From Pelagibacteraceae bacterium AG-349-L17 (GTDB taxonomy: Bacteria > Pseudomonadota > Alphaproteobacteria > Pelagibacterales > Pelagibacteraceae): a stretch of DNA of 61,919 nucleotides. This document shows positions 1-8,819 of the stretch, one piece after another. The position numbers were made by a program, and so were the translations under genes. Location: the NCBI GenBank assembly GCA_003278805.1, contig QCDC01000010.1:1-61919 (forward strand), read 5' to 3'. The notes under the pieces were generated by a model. That model was given only the letters and a program-made list of their open reading frames with translations. It was not told where the DNA came from and searched no databases. Numbering within the stretch: position 1 is the stretch's first letter; each line of letters begins with the position of its first letter.

Positions 1-1
1 C

Positions 2-544
2 AGTAATACCTCTTTTGGTATATTTTTTCCTAAATTTAATGGAACCATTTACGAAATTTTAGCAGCACCAATTTCTACTTTTGAAATTGTTTTAGCTTTT
101 GTTGGCGCAGGAGCAACTAAAACTCTTATTGTAGGTGTTGTAATATTTATCACCTCAACATTCTTTGTAGAAGTTAACGTCATGTATCCGTTATTAATGA
201 TTTTTTTATTAGTATTGGTTGCATTTACATTTGCATTATTTGGTTTCTTAATAGGTTTAATGAGTTCTAATTTCGAACAAATGTCTATTATTCCAACTTT
301 AGTTATTACACCAATGGTATTTTTAGGAGGCAGCTTGTACTCATTAGATATGCTGCCAGAATTTTGGCAGACAGTTACTTATTTCAATCCAGTAGTTTAT
401 TTGATTAATGGACTAAGATTTGCTTTTTATGGAGTGTCTGATTTTAATATCTGGGTAAGCATAATTTCTATGGTTGTATTTTTGGTTGCTTGTGTGACAG
501 TTGTGACTGTATTACTTAAAAAAGGTTATAATATTAAATCTTAG
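2..544 (+). CDS. ABC-2 type transporter permease, 3' part
   Basis: C-terminal 180 residues of an ABC-2 family permease; the open frame runs back to the window edge, so the start is missing. The visible part has about four hydrophobic segments and the typical ABC-2 loop (residues like MSSNFEQMS, then TPMVFLGGSLYSLDMLP) that precedes the last two helices. It resembles the YadH/NodJ type of permease that pairs with a separate ATPase to export a lipid, polysaccharide or drug. The partner ATPase would be expected upstream, outside the window. The substrate cannot be told. The gene converges with the next one and their ends overlap by 4 bases. Confidence 0.8.
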   Translation, partial: SNTSFGIFFPKFNGTIYEILAAPISTFEIVLAFVGAGATKTLIVGVVIFITSTFFVEVNVMYPLLMIFLLVLVAFTFALFGFLIGLMSSNFEQMSIIPTLVITPMVFLGGSLYSLDMLPEFWQTVTYFNPVVYLINGLRFAFYGVSDFNIWVSIISMVVFLVACVTVVTVLLKKGYNIKS

Positions 545-1680
545 CTAATAGCTATTTTCTTTTTAGGATCATAAAAAGGTTTTTCTACAATAGTAGCAGA
601 ATATTTTCCTTCATGAGTTTGAACATCTAATTGATTTCCTAATTCTGAATAATTTATTTCTAACATTGCAAGTGCAATATTTTTTTTTAATCTAGGAGAA
701 TATACAGCTGAAGTTACTTTACCAATTTTTTTGCCATTTTTTAGAATTGGCCAAAAAGTAGTATTGGGACCTGACAGAGGATTACAATAAATTATAAGCC
801 CAACCTGTTTTCTCTTTATTCCATCTTGCTTAATTTTTTTTAGAGCATCTTTACCTATAAAGTCTATATCAGTTTCTAAATTAACTAATCGATCTAATCC
901 TAATTCAAATGGATTAGTATGAATGTCAGCATCTGCATGATATGAAAGCATACCGCCTTCAATTCTTCTTATTGACGATGTGTGACCTGGTTGAATTCCA
1001 TGTTCTTTACCAGCAGCCATAATTTTTTCATATAATTCATTTCCCTTTGAACCATCTCTTAAATATATTTCATAACCAAGTTCACTTGACCAACCTGTTC
1101 TTGAAACAACTAGTGGAATTCCATCAAGATTATATTCTCTGAGCCAATAATATTTTAGATCTCTTATGCCATCACCAAATAATTTAACCATGATTTCTTG
1201 TGAGGTGGGGCCTTGTAATTGTAAAGGGGAGACATCTGGCTCAGATATTTTAACATCTAAACTTGAATTAACAGCTACTCCTTGTGCCCATAATAAAACA
1301 TCACTATCTGCCAAAGATAACCAAAAATGATTTTCTGCTAACCTTAATAAAACTGGATCGTTTAAAATACCACCATCATTATTTACAATTAAAACATATT
1401 TACATTGTCCAACAGATAACTTTGAAAGATCTCTTGGAGTCAAAAGTTGAATAAATTTATATGAGTCAGGACCGGTGATCTCGACTTGTCTTTCAACTGC
1501 AACATCACATAAGATTGATTTTTCAATAAGATTCCAAAAGTTTTGTTCAGGATTTCCAAAATCTCTTGGAATATACATGTGGTTATAGACTGAAAAACCT
1601 GTCGCTCCCCATTTTACTGTAGCATCGAAATATGGAGATTTCCGAATTTGTGTTCCAAAACCAAAGTTTTTATGAGACAT
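541..1680 (-). CDS. DmdA-like / GcvT-family tetrahydrofolate-dependent methyltransferase
   Basis: 379-residue protein of the GcvT (aminomethyltransferase) fold. It resembles the SAR11 DMSP demethylase DmdA in its N-terminal half: VERQVEI, a QLLTPRDLSK segment near residue 80, and LNDPV followed by FWLSLADSD. The C-terminal part has the GcvT beta-barrel pattern ending near KPFYDP. DmdA moves a methyl group from DMSP to tetrahydrofolate. SAR11 genomes carry several GcvT paralogs, so it may act on another methylated or glycine-betaine-type substrate instead. The start MSHKNFGFG gives a normal DmdA-like N-terminus. It stands alone on its strand. The family call is firm; the substrate is inference. 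Confidence 0.75.
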   Translation of the reverse strand: MSHKNFGFGTQIRKSPYFDATVKWGATGFSVYNHMYIPRDFGNPEQNFWNLIEKSILCDVAVERQVEITGPDSYKFIQLLTPRDLSKLSVGQCKYVLIVNNDGGILNDPVLLRLAENHFWLSLADSDVLLWAQGVAVNSSLDVKISEPDVSPLQLQGPTSQEIMVKLFGDGIRDLKYYWLREYNLDGIPLVVSRTGWSSELGYEIYLRDGSKGNELYEKIMAAGKEHGIQPGHTSSIRRIEGGMLSYHADADIHTNPFELGLDRLVNLETDIDFIGKDALKKIKQDGIKRKQVGLIIYCNPLSGPNTTFWPILKNGKKIGKVTSAVYSPRLKKNIALAMLEINYSELGNQLDVQTHEGKYSATIVEKPFYDPKKKIAIS

Positions 1681-1761
1681 CTGTGACCATTAACAGTCTT
1701 AATATTATTTACAAATAGAATATTCACTCTAATAGTCTTAAGTTAATAAAAATTCATTTGT

Positions 1762-1926
1762 ATGATTAAATATCTGATACCAGCTATTATTATATTTTTA
1801 ATAGTTTTATTTTGGGAGAAAATAACTGATTTTTTTGAGAAAAAGTTCAACATTAAGCTTAATTATATTGTTGTTAGCTCCATTATTGCTGCAATAGCAG
1901 TTATCCTTTTACTCCTAAATTACTAG
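1762..1926 (+). CDS. small two-helix membrane protein
   Basis: 54-codon open frame starting MIKYLIPAII and ending ILLLLNY. It has two strongly hydrophobic stretches (about residues 3-18 and 35-52) joined by a charged linker with EKITDFFEKK. It lies 5 bases before the GNAT gene on the same strand, which suggests co-transcription. I do not recognise a family. Tiny hydrophobic genes like this are common in streamlined marine genomes, but with 54 codons and no homolog known to me the coding call is moderate. Confidence 0.5.
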   Translation: MIKYLIPAIIIFLIVLFWEKITDFFEKKFNIKLNYIVVSSIIAAIAVILLLLNY

Positions 1927-1931
1927 GATTC

Positions 1932-2201
1932 ATGAACAGTCTGGAAGTTACAAATTTTAAAATTGAGGAAACCGAGGGAGTTTTTACCTTTAAAAATGAA
2001 AATACAACAATAGGCTTTGTTAGATTTAATGAAAAAGGTGAGGTAGAATATATTTTTGTTAATCCAATTTTTAGAAAACAAGGGTTAGCAACTAAACTAT
2101 TACAATTAGTAAAGCAAAAAACTGGAAAAGAAATAACATTTAAAGAACCAATTAGTCCTTTAGGATCTAAATTATTAAAATCATTATATAAATGGAAATA
2201 A
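1932..2201 (+). CDS. small GNAT-type N-acetyltransferase
   Basis: 89-residue protein matching the short GNAT class (YidJ/Gtn10-like single-domain acetyltransferases). The acetyl-CoA-binding motif A is visible as VNPIFRKQGLATKLL (about residues 45-59), preceded by the beta-strand pair GFVRFNEKGEVEYIFV. It would transfer an acetyl group from acetyl-CoA to an amine; the substrate is unknown. The C-terminus overlaps the next gene by 10 bases, so the two are probably translated together. Confidence 0.7.
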   Translation: MNSLEVTNFKIEETEGVFTFKNENTTIGFVRFNEKGEVEYIFVNPIFRKQGLATKLLQLVKQKTGKEITFKEPISPLGSKLLKSLYKWK

Positions 2202-2938
2202 ACTTATTATTTTTTTTCACAGTTGTTCCAGCCATAATTTTATACGGAATTGCAAAATCAGGCCTAGGGGGATCCATGACTTTAATTTCTGTTCCGTTAA
2301 TGACAATAGTGATGCCGCTAAATCAAGCTTTAGGAATTATTTTACCGATTTTAATATTTTCAGATTTCATTGCTGTTTTTAAATATAGAAAGGAATTTGA
2401 CTTAGGAAATTTAAAATTAATGGTTCCATTTGCAGCTATTGGGATATTTATTGGATCATTAACTTTTTCATATTTTTCAGAGGAATTACTAAAATTCATA
2501 ATTGGAGTTATGGGCTTCTTGTTTGCTGGTCATTATTTTTTTTTTAAAAAAAATAAAGAAAAAAAATCAGAAAAAAATTTTTTTAAAGGTGGTACTTGTT
2601 CGGTAGTTGCAGGATTTACAAGTTTTTGCGTTCATGCAGGAGGAACTCCAACTAGCCTTTATTTACTTCCACTTAGAATGAAAAAAGAAATTTATGTAGG
2701 TACAAGAATATTTTTTTTCACTTTCGTAAACTTAATTAAACTTCCATTGTACATTAGTTTATCTATGACAAACTTTGAGTCGTTCAAACAGTCAGCAACA
2801 TTGTTTCCAGTTGCATTACTTGGAATATTAATTGGATATCAATTACTTAAAATTATAGAGGAAAAATTATTTTATAATATTTTATATGCTTTAATTTTTG
2901 TTACTAGTGCAAAGCTTTTGTATGATTACCTGGTATGA
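2192..2938 (+). CDS. TauE/SafE-family membrane exporter
   Basis: 248 residues, about seven to eight hydrophobic segments, with the family signature near the N-terminus (YGIAKSGLGGSMTLISVP, about residues 17-34) and a partly repeated pattern in the second half (AGFTSFCVHAGGTPTS). TauE/SafE proteins are inner-membrane carriers linked to export of sulfite, sulfoacetate and other organosulfur anions, but most members have no tested substrate. A lysine-rich cytoplasmic loop (around residues 117-130) separates the halves. It overlaps the upstream acetyltransferase. A longer paralog lies at 29410-30489 beside the apr genes. Confidence 0.8.
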   Translation: MEINLLFFFTVVPAIILYGIAKSGLGGSMTLISVPLMTIVMPLNQALGIILPILIFSDFIAVFKYRKEFDLGNLKLMVPFAAIGIFIGSLTFSYFSEELLKFIIGVMGFLFAGHYFFFKKNKEKKSEKNFFKGGTCSVVAGFTSFCVHAGGTPTSLYLLPLRMKKEIYVGTRIFFFTFVNLIKLPLYISLSMTNFESFKQSATLFPVALLGILIGYQLLKIIEEKLFYNILYALIFVTSAKLLYDYLV

Positions 2939-2992
2939 TTTAATAGCGCATTAAAATTTTAAAATAAGTGTTAGATAATAAATATTATAAAA

Positions 2993-3547
2993 ATGAAAAA
3001 AAAATTTAAACCAAGAATTAAAGCAAGATTAAGAAAAAATAGACAAATCTTAAGTAAAAATATTGACAATTTTTTTGGTTGGGTCAAGGGTGCAAAACTT
3101 GTTGAGCTTAAAGAATGCAATACAAATGAAGACCCTGTTAGACCAGAGTTAGATAATAAGTTTAGAACGGGATACGGAAGAAAGATTTTTGGTGTCGAAT
3201 ATCAAGGAGAAATTCATGCTGTAATGTGTTTTGCTTATACAAATGAAATTCCAAAAAGTGTTGAAGAGTTAGAAAAATTAAGCACTGATGCATTTCTTCA
3301 AACAGCAATGAGAGATCAATCAGGTGGTCAAATAGCAATTGCTTATACTGTCTGGTCCAAAAAAAAGGGTGGGGGAAAATTAATTGTAAAAGAAGTATTT
3401 AAAAATATAAAAAAATCTAATCATTTAAATAGATTGGTAACCCTTTCACCTCTAACAGAAATGGCAACGAATTTTCATGAGAGAAATGGCGCTAAATTAA
3501 TTCAAATTAATGAAACTACACAAAATTTTGAATATAAAGTTATGTAA
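2993..3547 (+). CDS. uncharacterised protein with GNAT-like C-terminal motifs
   Basis: 184 residues, no signal peptide, very basic first 25 residues (KKKFKPRIKARLRKNR). The second half reads like a GNAT fold: a strand IAIAYTVWS, a KKGGGKLIVKEVFK segment where motif A would be, then RLVTLSPLTEMATNFHERNGAKL. The SPLTEMA and FHERNGA blocks look conserved. I cannot name the family; a divergent acetyltransferase is an inference from the pattern. It is followed 2 bases later by the SOUL gene, so they may share a transcript. Confidence 0.6.
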   Translation: MKKKFKPRIKARLRKNRQILSKNIDNFFGWVKGAKLVELKECNTNEDPVRPELDNKFRTGYGRKIFGVEYQGEIHAVMCFAYTNEIPKSVEELEKLSTDAFLQTAMRDQSGGQIAIAYTVWSKKKGGGKLIVKEVFKNIKKSNHLNRLVTLSPLTEMATNFHERNGAKLIQINETTQNFEYKVM

Positions 3548-3549
3548 CA

Positions 3550-4116
3550 ATGAAAATTATTAAACTTTATCTTATAGTATTTTGTACTTTATTTATTTTA
3601 CCTTATTCTGCAGTTATGGCTTACGAAGAAGCAAATTATGAAGTTATCTCTAAAAATGAGGTTTATGAGATTAGAAAATATTTTGATCGTTTAGCGGTGG
3701 AAACAATGACCTCTGGAATAGATAGCAATTTTAGAAAATTGTTTAATTACATTTCAGGCAGAAACGATACTCAAGAGAAAATTAAAATGACTACCCCAGT
3801 TACTCAGGTTGAGAAAAATGGAAATATGAGTATGCAATTTTATTTACCCTCGAAATTTAATTCAGAAAATGCACCCAATCCTAGCAGGGAAGACGTTAAA
3901 ATTGTTAATATCGAGGGAGGACACTACGCGGTGTTGAGATATTCTGGACGAGCATCAGATGGAAACTTTCTTAAGCATAAAGAAATTTTAGAAAAAGAGT
4001 TACAAAAAAATAATATATCAATTATAAGCCCACCAATTAGAGCAACCTATGATAGCCCATTTACCCTTCCAATGAATAGAAGAAACGAGGCTATGTTTAA
4101 AGTTGAATTAAACTGA
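3550..4116 (+). CDS. SOUL family heme-binding protein, exported
   Basis: 188 residues with an N-terminal signal peptide (hydrophobic residues 5-22, cleavage probably after VMA). The mature part matches the SOUL/HEBP family: YEVISKNEVYEIRKY at the start, the FRKLFNYISGRN segment, then IKMTTPVTQ, and the late block PFTLPMNRRNEAMFKV. Members bind heme or other tetrapyrroles; the bacterial role is unsettled. Location should be periplasmic. The stop codon shares one base with the next start (TGATG), suggesting coupling to the carbonic-anhydrase-like gene. Confidence 0.85.
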   Translation: MKIIKLYLIVFCTLFILPYSAVMAYEEANYEVISKNEVYEIRKYFDRLAVETMTSGIDSNFRKLFNYISGRNDTQEKIKMTTPVTQVEKNGNMSMQFYLPSKFNSENAPNPSREDVKIVNIEGGHYAVLRYSGRASDGNFLKHKEILEKELQKNNISIISPPIRATYDSPFTLPMNRRNEAMFKVELN

Positions 4117-4529
4117 TGAAATCAAAATTTAAAGCAATGGTATTATCTTGTATGGATCCAAGATTTCAACATTTAGTACATAATTATTTAAAGAAAAAAA
4201 AATTAACAGGAAAATACAGTGCATTCACAATTGCAGGTGCAGCGGTTGGTGTTACACATAATAAATTCAAAAAATGGCATAAAACGTTTTATGACAATTT
4301 AGGAACATCTATTCAATTACACAAAATAGAAAAATTAATTGTAATTAATCATAAAGATTGTGGTGCAGCTAAAATTGTTAATGGAAATAAAGAATTTAGT
4401 CTGATAAATGAAAAAAAAATTCATAAAGATTCCTTTTCTAAAATTAAAAAACAAATAAAAAAAAGATTTCCAAAATTGAAAGTAGAATTAAATTTAATTT
4501 CTTTAGATAGTAAAATTACTAAATTCTAA
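4116..4529 (+). CDS. small beta-carbonic-anhydrase-like zinc protein
   Basis: 137 residues. The zinc-site pattern of beta-carbonic anhydrases is present: Cys12-x-Asp14-x-Arg16 (SCMDPRF) and His79-x-x-Cys82 (NHKDCGAA). It is well short of the usual 190-220 residues, and the region between the two motifs is only about 60 residues. It could hydrate CO2, or be a zinc-fold relative with another role. The start is set by the TGATG overlap with the SOUL gene. It converges with ybbP, whose stop lies one base beyond. Confidence 0.65.
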   Translation: MKSKFKAMVLSCMDPRFQHLVHNYLKKKKLTGKYSAFTIAGAAVGVTHNKFKKWHKTFYDNLGTSIQLHKIEKLIVINHKDCGAAKIVNGNKEFSLINEKKIHKDSFSKIKKQIKKRFPKLKVELNLISLDSKITKF

Positions 4530-7064
4530 TTATTGATTTCTTATAAGAGGATAAACTTTAGGATTTAGATATTTTAAGTTCGTTAGCAATATTAAAATTA
4601 AAGTAACAAAGCCAATTGAAAATCCTAAATAAATTAAAACTTTAAAGTCAAACATCCACACTAGTTCAAAAATATTTTCCATAATAAATTTTGAACTAAT
4701 CACTGCAAAAAATATTGCAATTAAAATTACTGATTTAAAAATAATGATGAACTCAATTAGGGATGAAAAAATAATTTGTTTTTTTGAAAAACCTAAAATT
4801 TTAAAGACTAAATTTTGATATTCTTTTACTTTCCCTTGAACCATGATTGCACTTGAAATTACTATTAATCCTATAACAATAGTAACCGCTGAGATTAAGG
4901 TAACTGCAATAAAAACTTTATTCAAAACAGCTGTAACTTTAGATAAGTAATCTGCAATTTTTATCATTGATAAACTAGGCATGATTTCAAGCATTTCAGT
5001 TTCATCAAATTTATTTGAATTAAATTTTGCAGTGGCTAAATATTCGTGTGGAATATTTTTTGCATATTGAGGGTTAAATAACATTGCAAAATTGATGCTT
5101 AAATCTCGATAATCTACCTCTCTGAAATTAATTATCTTTCCTTCAATTTCACGCCCATAAACATTTAAAGTAAAAATATCACCTAGCTGGATGTTTAAAT
5201 CTTTAGCAACTTTTGCATCTAAAGATATTTGAAGTTGATTAGGGTTTGATAAATCCCACCAATCACCTTCTAAAATTTGATTATCTTCAGGAACATTTTC
5301 CACCCATGAAGATCTTCGTTCGCTACCAATTACCCAGTAACTATCATTATCTGGTTTAATATAAGTGTTAGGATCCACACCATTAATTTTTACAATTCCA
5401 GAGGATACCATTGGTACAATTTCAATAGATGCATTGGGATCCATATTTAAAATCCCTTGTTCAAATTTCTCTCTTTCTCCTTTTTGAATGCCTACAAAGA
5501 AATAATCAGGTGCAATATCAGGAATAGATTTAGCAATTTCTCTTTGAAAATTTGTACCAACTAAAGCCAATGTTAATAATAAAGTAACCCCTAAGCCAAG
5601 AGACATAACTGTAATGGGAGTTATACTTTTTGTTTGGGTAATATTTTTAATTGAAACTTTTAGAGAAATTATTGAACTAGATTTAAATTTTTTTAGGAAA
5701 AAAATGATTAATTTTGAAAGTAAGAAAAATACAATTAAACAGATAAAAAAAGCAGCAAAGTAACCCAAGCTATAAGAAGGCTGTTCAGATCCAACTGTGA
5801 ATAATAAAATTAAGATAGATAATAAAACAAAGCTTAGAAAAACTGATCTCTTAGAATAAAAAAATTGAAGGTTTTGGAATACGTTTCTAAATAAATTAGA
5901 CGCTTTAACTTGATCAATAGAACTGATTGTTGGAATAGAAAAAAATATCAGCACCAATAATCCTACTAAAAATATTTTAAAAAAATTAAGTAATGAAAAT
6001 ACTGGATAAACATTCAATCCCAATCCATCAGATAAATATTTATCTGCTATTGGTACAATTAAAAAACTCGATCCATAAGCAACAACAGTGATGATAAACA
6101 AAAGTATAAATAATTGTAGGTAATATAGTGTTTTAATCTTGCCTGAATAAAAGCCAACCGCTTTTCTTACTGCTATCGACATGTTGTTTTGATTAATAAA
6201 AGAAAGCAAAGTATTTGCTATTCCAATACCCGCTATCAACATTGCACTGATAGATACAAGGGATAAAAATTGAGAAAAATTATTAATAATTCTCTTTATA
6301 CCACTTGCAGAATTTTCAGGATATCTAAGTTTTACTTTTTGATCGTCTTTAAAGATTTCTTCAATTCTTTGTTCGGTTTCTTCAGGCTTATCATTTTCAT
6401 TAAACTTTACTTTGTATTCATAGTTTAAAAAGCTTCCAATGCCATTAAGCTTTAAAATTTCTAATGTTTGTTTTCCTGCTAAAGCCCAATCACCAAATGC
6501 AACAAATCCACTTACATCTGGTACAGATTTAATAATTCCAATTACTTTAAAATTTTGATCTTGAACTTTTACTATTTCATTAATTTTAATATTTAGTGTT
6601 TTTGATAAACTTTCATTGATCAGGATAGTTTTAGGTTCCTTTTGCATTCTTTCATAAGCACCAATTGGTTCATAGACAATATTTCCATATAAAGGATATT
6701 TTTCATCTACAGTTTTAATTCTAGTAAATAATGATTTATTTTTTTCTCTGTTAGTAGTTGAAAGCATAGTACTGAACTCAATCATTTGAGAAACAGTTGC
6801 AAAATCTTTTACCTGGTTAACTAGATCTAAATTTCCTTGATTACGATTGTAATCAATTTCTAAATCTCCACCTAAAAGTGCTTTGGCATTATCATTAAGT
6901 TCTTTTTTAAGACTATCTTCAATTGTGAAAATAGCACTTAAGATAAAAAGACTTATAAATAGCGTAACAATGATACTAGAAATCTTATGATAATTTCTGC
7001 TTAAGTCTTTTAAAGCATATTTAAAAATCAAACTAAATTCTGAAGGATTATTTAATTTTTCCAT
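4530..7064 (-). CDS. ybbP: FtsX-type ABC transporter permease, YbbP family
   Basis: 844-residue inner-membrane protein, close to the roughly 800 residues of E. coli YbbP. It has the MacB/FtsX architecture in duplicate: a helix near residues 25-45, a large periplasmic domain to about residue 260, three or four helices, two more in the middle, a second periplasmic domain (about 510-720) and a final helix set. With YbbA it forms an ATP-driven complex of the type VII (mechanotransmission) ABC class, probably acting on envelope lipids or lipoproteins; the true substrate is unknown. The start overlaps the end of ybbA by 17 bases. The operon is divergent from tesA as in E. coli. Confidence 0.85.
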   Translation of the reverse strand: MEKLNNPSEFSLIFKYALKDLSRNYHKISSIIVTLFISLFILSAIFTIEDSLKKELNDNAKALLGGDLEIDYNRNQGNLDLVNQVKDFATVSQMIEFSTMLSTTNREKNKSLFTRIKTVDEKYPLYGNIVYEPIGAYERMQKEPKTILINESLSKTLNIKINEIVKVQDQNFKVIGIIKSVPDVSGFVAFGDWALAGKQTLEILKLNGIGSFLNYEYKVKFNENDKPEETEQRIEEIFKDDQKVKLRYPENSASGIKRIINNFSQFLSLVSISAMLIAGIGIANTLLSFINQNNMSIAVRKAVGFYSGKIKTLYYLQLFILLFIITVVAYGSSFLIVPIADKYLSDGLGLNVYPVFSLLNFFKIFLVGLLVLIFFSIPTISSIDQVKASNLFRNVFQNLQFFYSKRSVFLSFVLLSILILLFTVGSEQPSYSLGYFAAFFICLIVFFLLSKLIIFFLKKFKSSSIISLKVSIKNITQTKSITPITVMSLGLGVTLLLTLALVGTNFQREIAKSIPDIAPDYFFVGIQKGEREKFEQGILNMDPNASIEIVPMVSSGIVKINGVDPNTYIKPDNDSYWVIGSERRSSWVENVPEDNQILEGDWWDLSNPNQLQISLDAKVAKDLNIQLGDIFTLNVYGREIEGKIINFREVDYRDLSINFAMLFNPQYAKNIPHEYLATAKFNSNKFDETEMLEIMPSLSMIKIADYLSKVTAVLNKVFIAVTLISAVTIVIGLIVISSAIMVQGKVKEYQNLVFKILGFSKKQIIFSSLIEFIIIFKSVILIAIFFAVISSKFIMENIFELVWMFDFKVLIYLGFSIGFVTLILILLTNLKYLNPKVYPLIRNQ

Positions 7065-7713
7065 CTTTAATTTTTATTTTTCTTTTAGCTTTGTCGGCAA
7101 GCTTAGGATCATGAGTTACCATGATTAAAGACGAACCTTCTTCTTTGACATACTTAAATAAAATATTTGCAATCATAATAGAATTTTCAGTATCTAAGTT
7201 TCCTGTTGGTTCATCTGCTAAGATTAGTTCTGGTTTCATCGCAATTGCTCTAGCGATAGCGACCCTTTGTTGTTCACCACCTGATAATTGACTAGGTAAA
7301 TTATTAAAACGATGTCTCAAACCAAAACGATCTAATAAAATTTTAGCTTCTTTTTCTGGGTTTTTAAAATTATTAAGTTCAAGAGTCAAAGCAACATTTT
7401 CAACTGCTGTGTAATTAGGAATTAAATAAAAAGACTGAAATATTATTCCAATATTTTTCTTTCTTATCTCTGATACTTCGTCTTCATTTAGGCCTGTTAT
7501 TTCTTGATCATTAAAAATTATTTTACCAGAGGTTGGTTTTTCTAAGCCTCCAATTAACATTATTAAACTTGTTTTACCTGAGCCACTTTCTCCAACTACT
7601 GAAACAGTTTCTTTTTTCTTAATATTTAAATCAATATTCTTTAAAACACTGATATTATCTTTACCAGTTTGGTATTTGAGATTTATTTTTTTTAATTTAA
7701 GAAGAACACTCAT
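7048..7713 (-). CDS. ybbA: ABC transporter ATP-binding protein, YbbA/LolD type
   Basis: 221 residues from the start MSVLLKLKKI, chosen over an in-frame upstream Met because the family begins at this point. Visible motifs: Walker A GESGSGKT (about 41-48), Q-loop IIFQSFY, signature LSGGEQQ (about 143-149), Walker B ILADEPTG (about 164-171) and switch histidine in VTHD. It energises the YbbP permease encoded just downstream. Its ATG overlaps the divergent tesA ATG inside the tetramer CATG, so both promoters must lie inside the opposite gene or the messages are nearly leaderless. Confidence 0.9.
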   Translation of the reverse strand: MSVLLKLKKINLKYQTGKDNISVLKNIDLNIKKKETVSVVGESGSGKTSLIMLIGGLEKPTSGKIIFNDQEITGLNEDEVSEIRKKNIGIIFQSFYLIPNYTAVENVALTLELNNFKNPEKEAKILLDRFGLRHRFNNLPSQLSGGEQQRVAIARAIAMKPELILADEPTGNLDTENSIMIANILFKYVKEEGSSLIMVTHDPKLADKAKRKIKIKDGKIK

Positions 7714-8323
7714 GAATAAAGCAATATTTATTAAAATTTTGATACTCTTTCTAGTGCACATAAACGCAAGTGCAATAGAAAAGGTAGTTTTATTTGGTGA
7801 TAGTTTGATGGCTGGTTATGGATTACCTAAAGAACATCATTTATCAATAGTTTTAGAAAATAATCTTAAGCTAGCTGGGTTAAATATTAAAGTCATTAAT
7901 GGAAGTGTCTCTGGTAGCACATCGTCAGGTGGATTGAATAGAGCAGATTGGAGTTTATCAGAGCCAGGTATTGATTTAATTATTTTAGGATTAGGAGCTA
8001 ATGATATGCTTAGAGGAATTCAACCAGAGGAAACAGAAAGAAATTTAGAACAAATAATAAAAGTTGCTCAGAATAAAAAAATTAAAATTATTTTAGCTGG
8101 AATGATGGCACCAGATACTCATGGGGAAAAATATAAAAAAGAGTTTGATGCTATTTATCCAAAGTTATCAAAAAAATATAATTTAGCGTTAATCCCATTT
8201 CTTCTTGAAGGTGTGGCACTTAATCCAAGTTTGAATCAACAGGACGGTATACACCCCAACAAAGATGGAACAATTAAAGTGAGTGAAACAATAAAAAAAA
8301 GTATTATTAATATAATAAATTAA
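7712..8323 (+). CDS. tesA: arylesterase / acyl-CoA thioesterase I (SGNH hydrolase)
   Basis: 203 residues with a signal peptide (MNKAIFIKILILFLVHINASA). The SGNH blocks are present: GDSLMAGYG with the nucleophilic Ser (about residue 31), a GSVSGST glycine block, GLGANDMLRG with the oxyanion Asn, and DGIHPN with the catalytic Asp-His pair. It is a periplasmic esterase/lysophospholipase/thioesterase. The start at 7712 is preferred over the longer frame because it gives a clean signal peptide. The tesA-ybbA-ybbP divergent pairing is conserved in proteobacteria, supporting all three calls. Confidence 0.9.
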   Translation: MNKAIFIKILILFLVHINASAIEKVVLFGDSLMAGYGLPKEHHLSIVLENNLKLAGLNIKVINGSVSGSTSSGGLNRADWSLSEPGIDLIILGLGANDMLRGIQPEETERNLEQIIKVAQNKKIKIILAGMMAPDTHGEKYKKEFDAIYPKLSKKYNLALIPFLLEGVALNPSLNQQDGIHPNKDGTIKVSETIKKSIINIIN

Positions 8324-8779
8324 ATGAAAATCTTTCTATCAATATTTAGCTTATTGTGTTGCTTTAGTTTTGCTCAAGCCCAAAATACAAATATTACACT
8401 AAATTCTGATTTGAACTTAAATTGTAAATTTGAAAAAGTAATTTTAAAAAATCCAGACCATAACTTTGAATCTTTCACAAAAGATCAAATTAAAAGAAAA
8501 GATATTAATAAGTTAATAATCGAGTCTAAAACACCAGACATTCTAAATGTTAAAAATTTATCAGAATTTTTTAATAAAATTGATTTAGAGGTTAAAATTT
8601 CGAATAAGGATATATTCTTAATTCAAGCTTTCGATAAAGAGAGGAATTATTCTGAGTCTGCAGTCTATACTAGAAAAACAGGCGAACTTATTCACGAAAT
8701 CACAACCAATATAAAACAAGAGGAAAAAGAAAAAGATATTTCTTTTTATAGTTGTAAAAATAACAATAAAGACACTTAA
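8324..8779 (+). CDS. exported protein of unknown function
   Basis: 151 residues beginning directly after the tesA stop codon. The signal peptide is clear (MKIFLSIFSLLCCFSFAQA, with AQA as likely cleavage site). The mature domain is small and polar with two Cys (NCKFEK near the start and FYSCKNN near the end) that could form a disulfide. I recognise no family. The position implies co-transcription with tesA and a periplasmic location. Confidence 0.65.
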   Translation: MKIFLSIFSLLCCFSFAQAQNTNITLNSDLNLNCKFEKVILKNPDHNFESFTKDQIKRKDINKLIIESKTPDILNVKNLSEFFNKIDLEVKISNKDIFLIQAFDKERNYSESAVYTRKTGELIHEITTNIKQEEKEKDISFYSCKNNNKDT

Positions 8780-8819
8780 GACCAAAGACTCTAATTGTAA
8801 TATTTGATAATATCTCAAG

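Noticed and set aside
2540..2590. Long A/T homopolymer runs in the TauE/SafE gene as a phase-variation site
   Set aside because: Runs of 8-10 A or T are common throughout this AT-rich window and the frame is intact; nothing marks this one as a switch.
8618..8818. Hydrophobic antisense frame opposite the exported protein after tesA
   Set aside because: Overlaps a signal-peptide-bearing gene for most of its length; rich in Phe and Ile because it reads an A/T-rich strand backwards.
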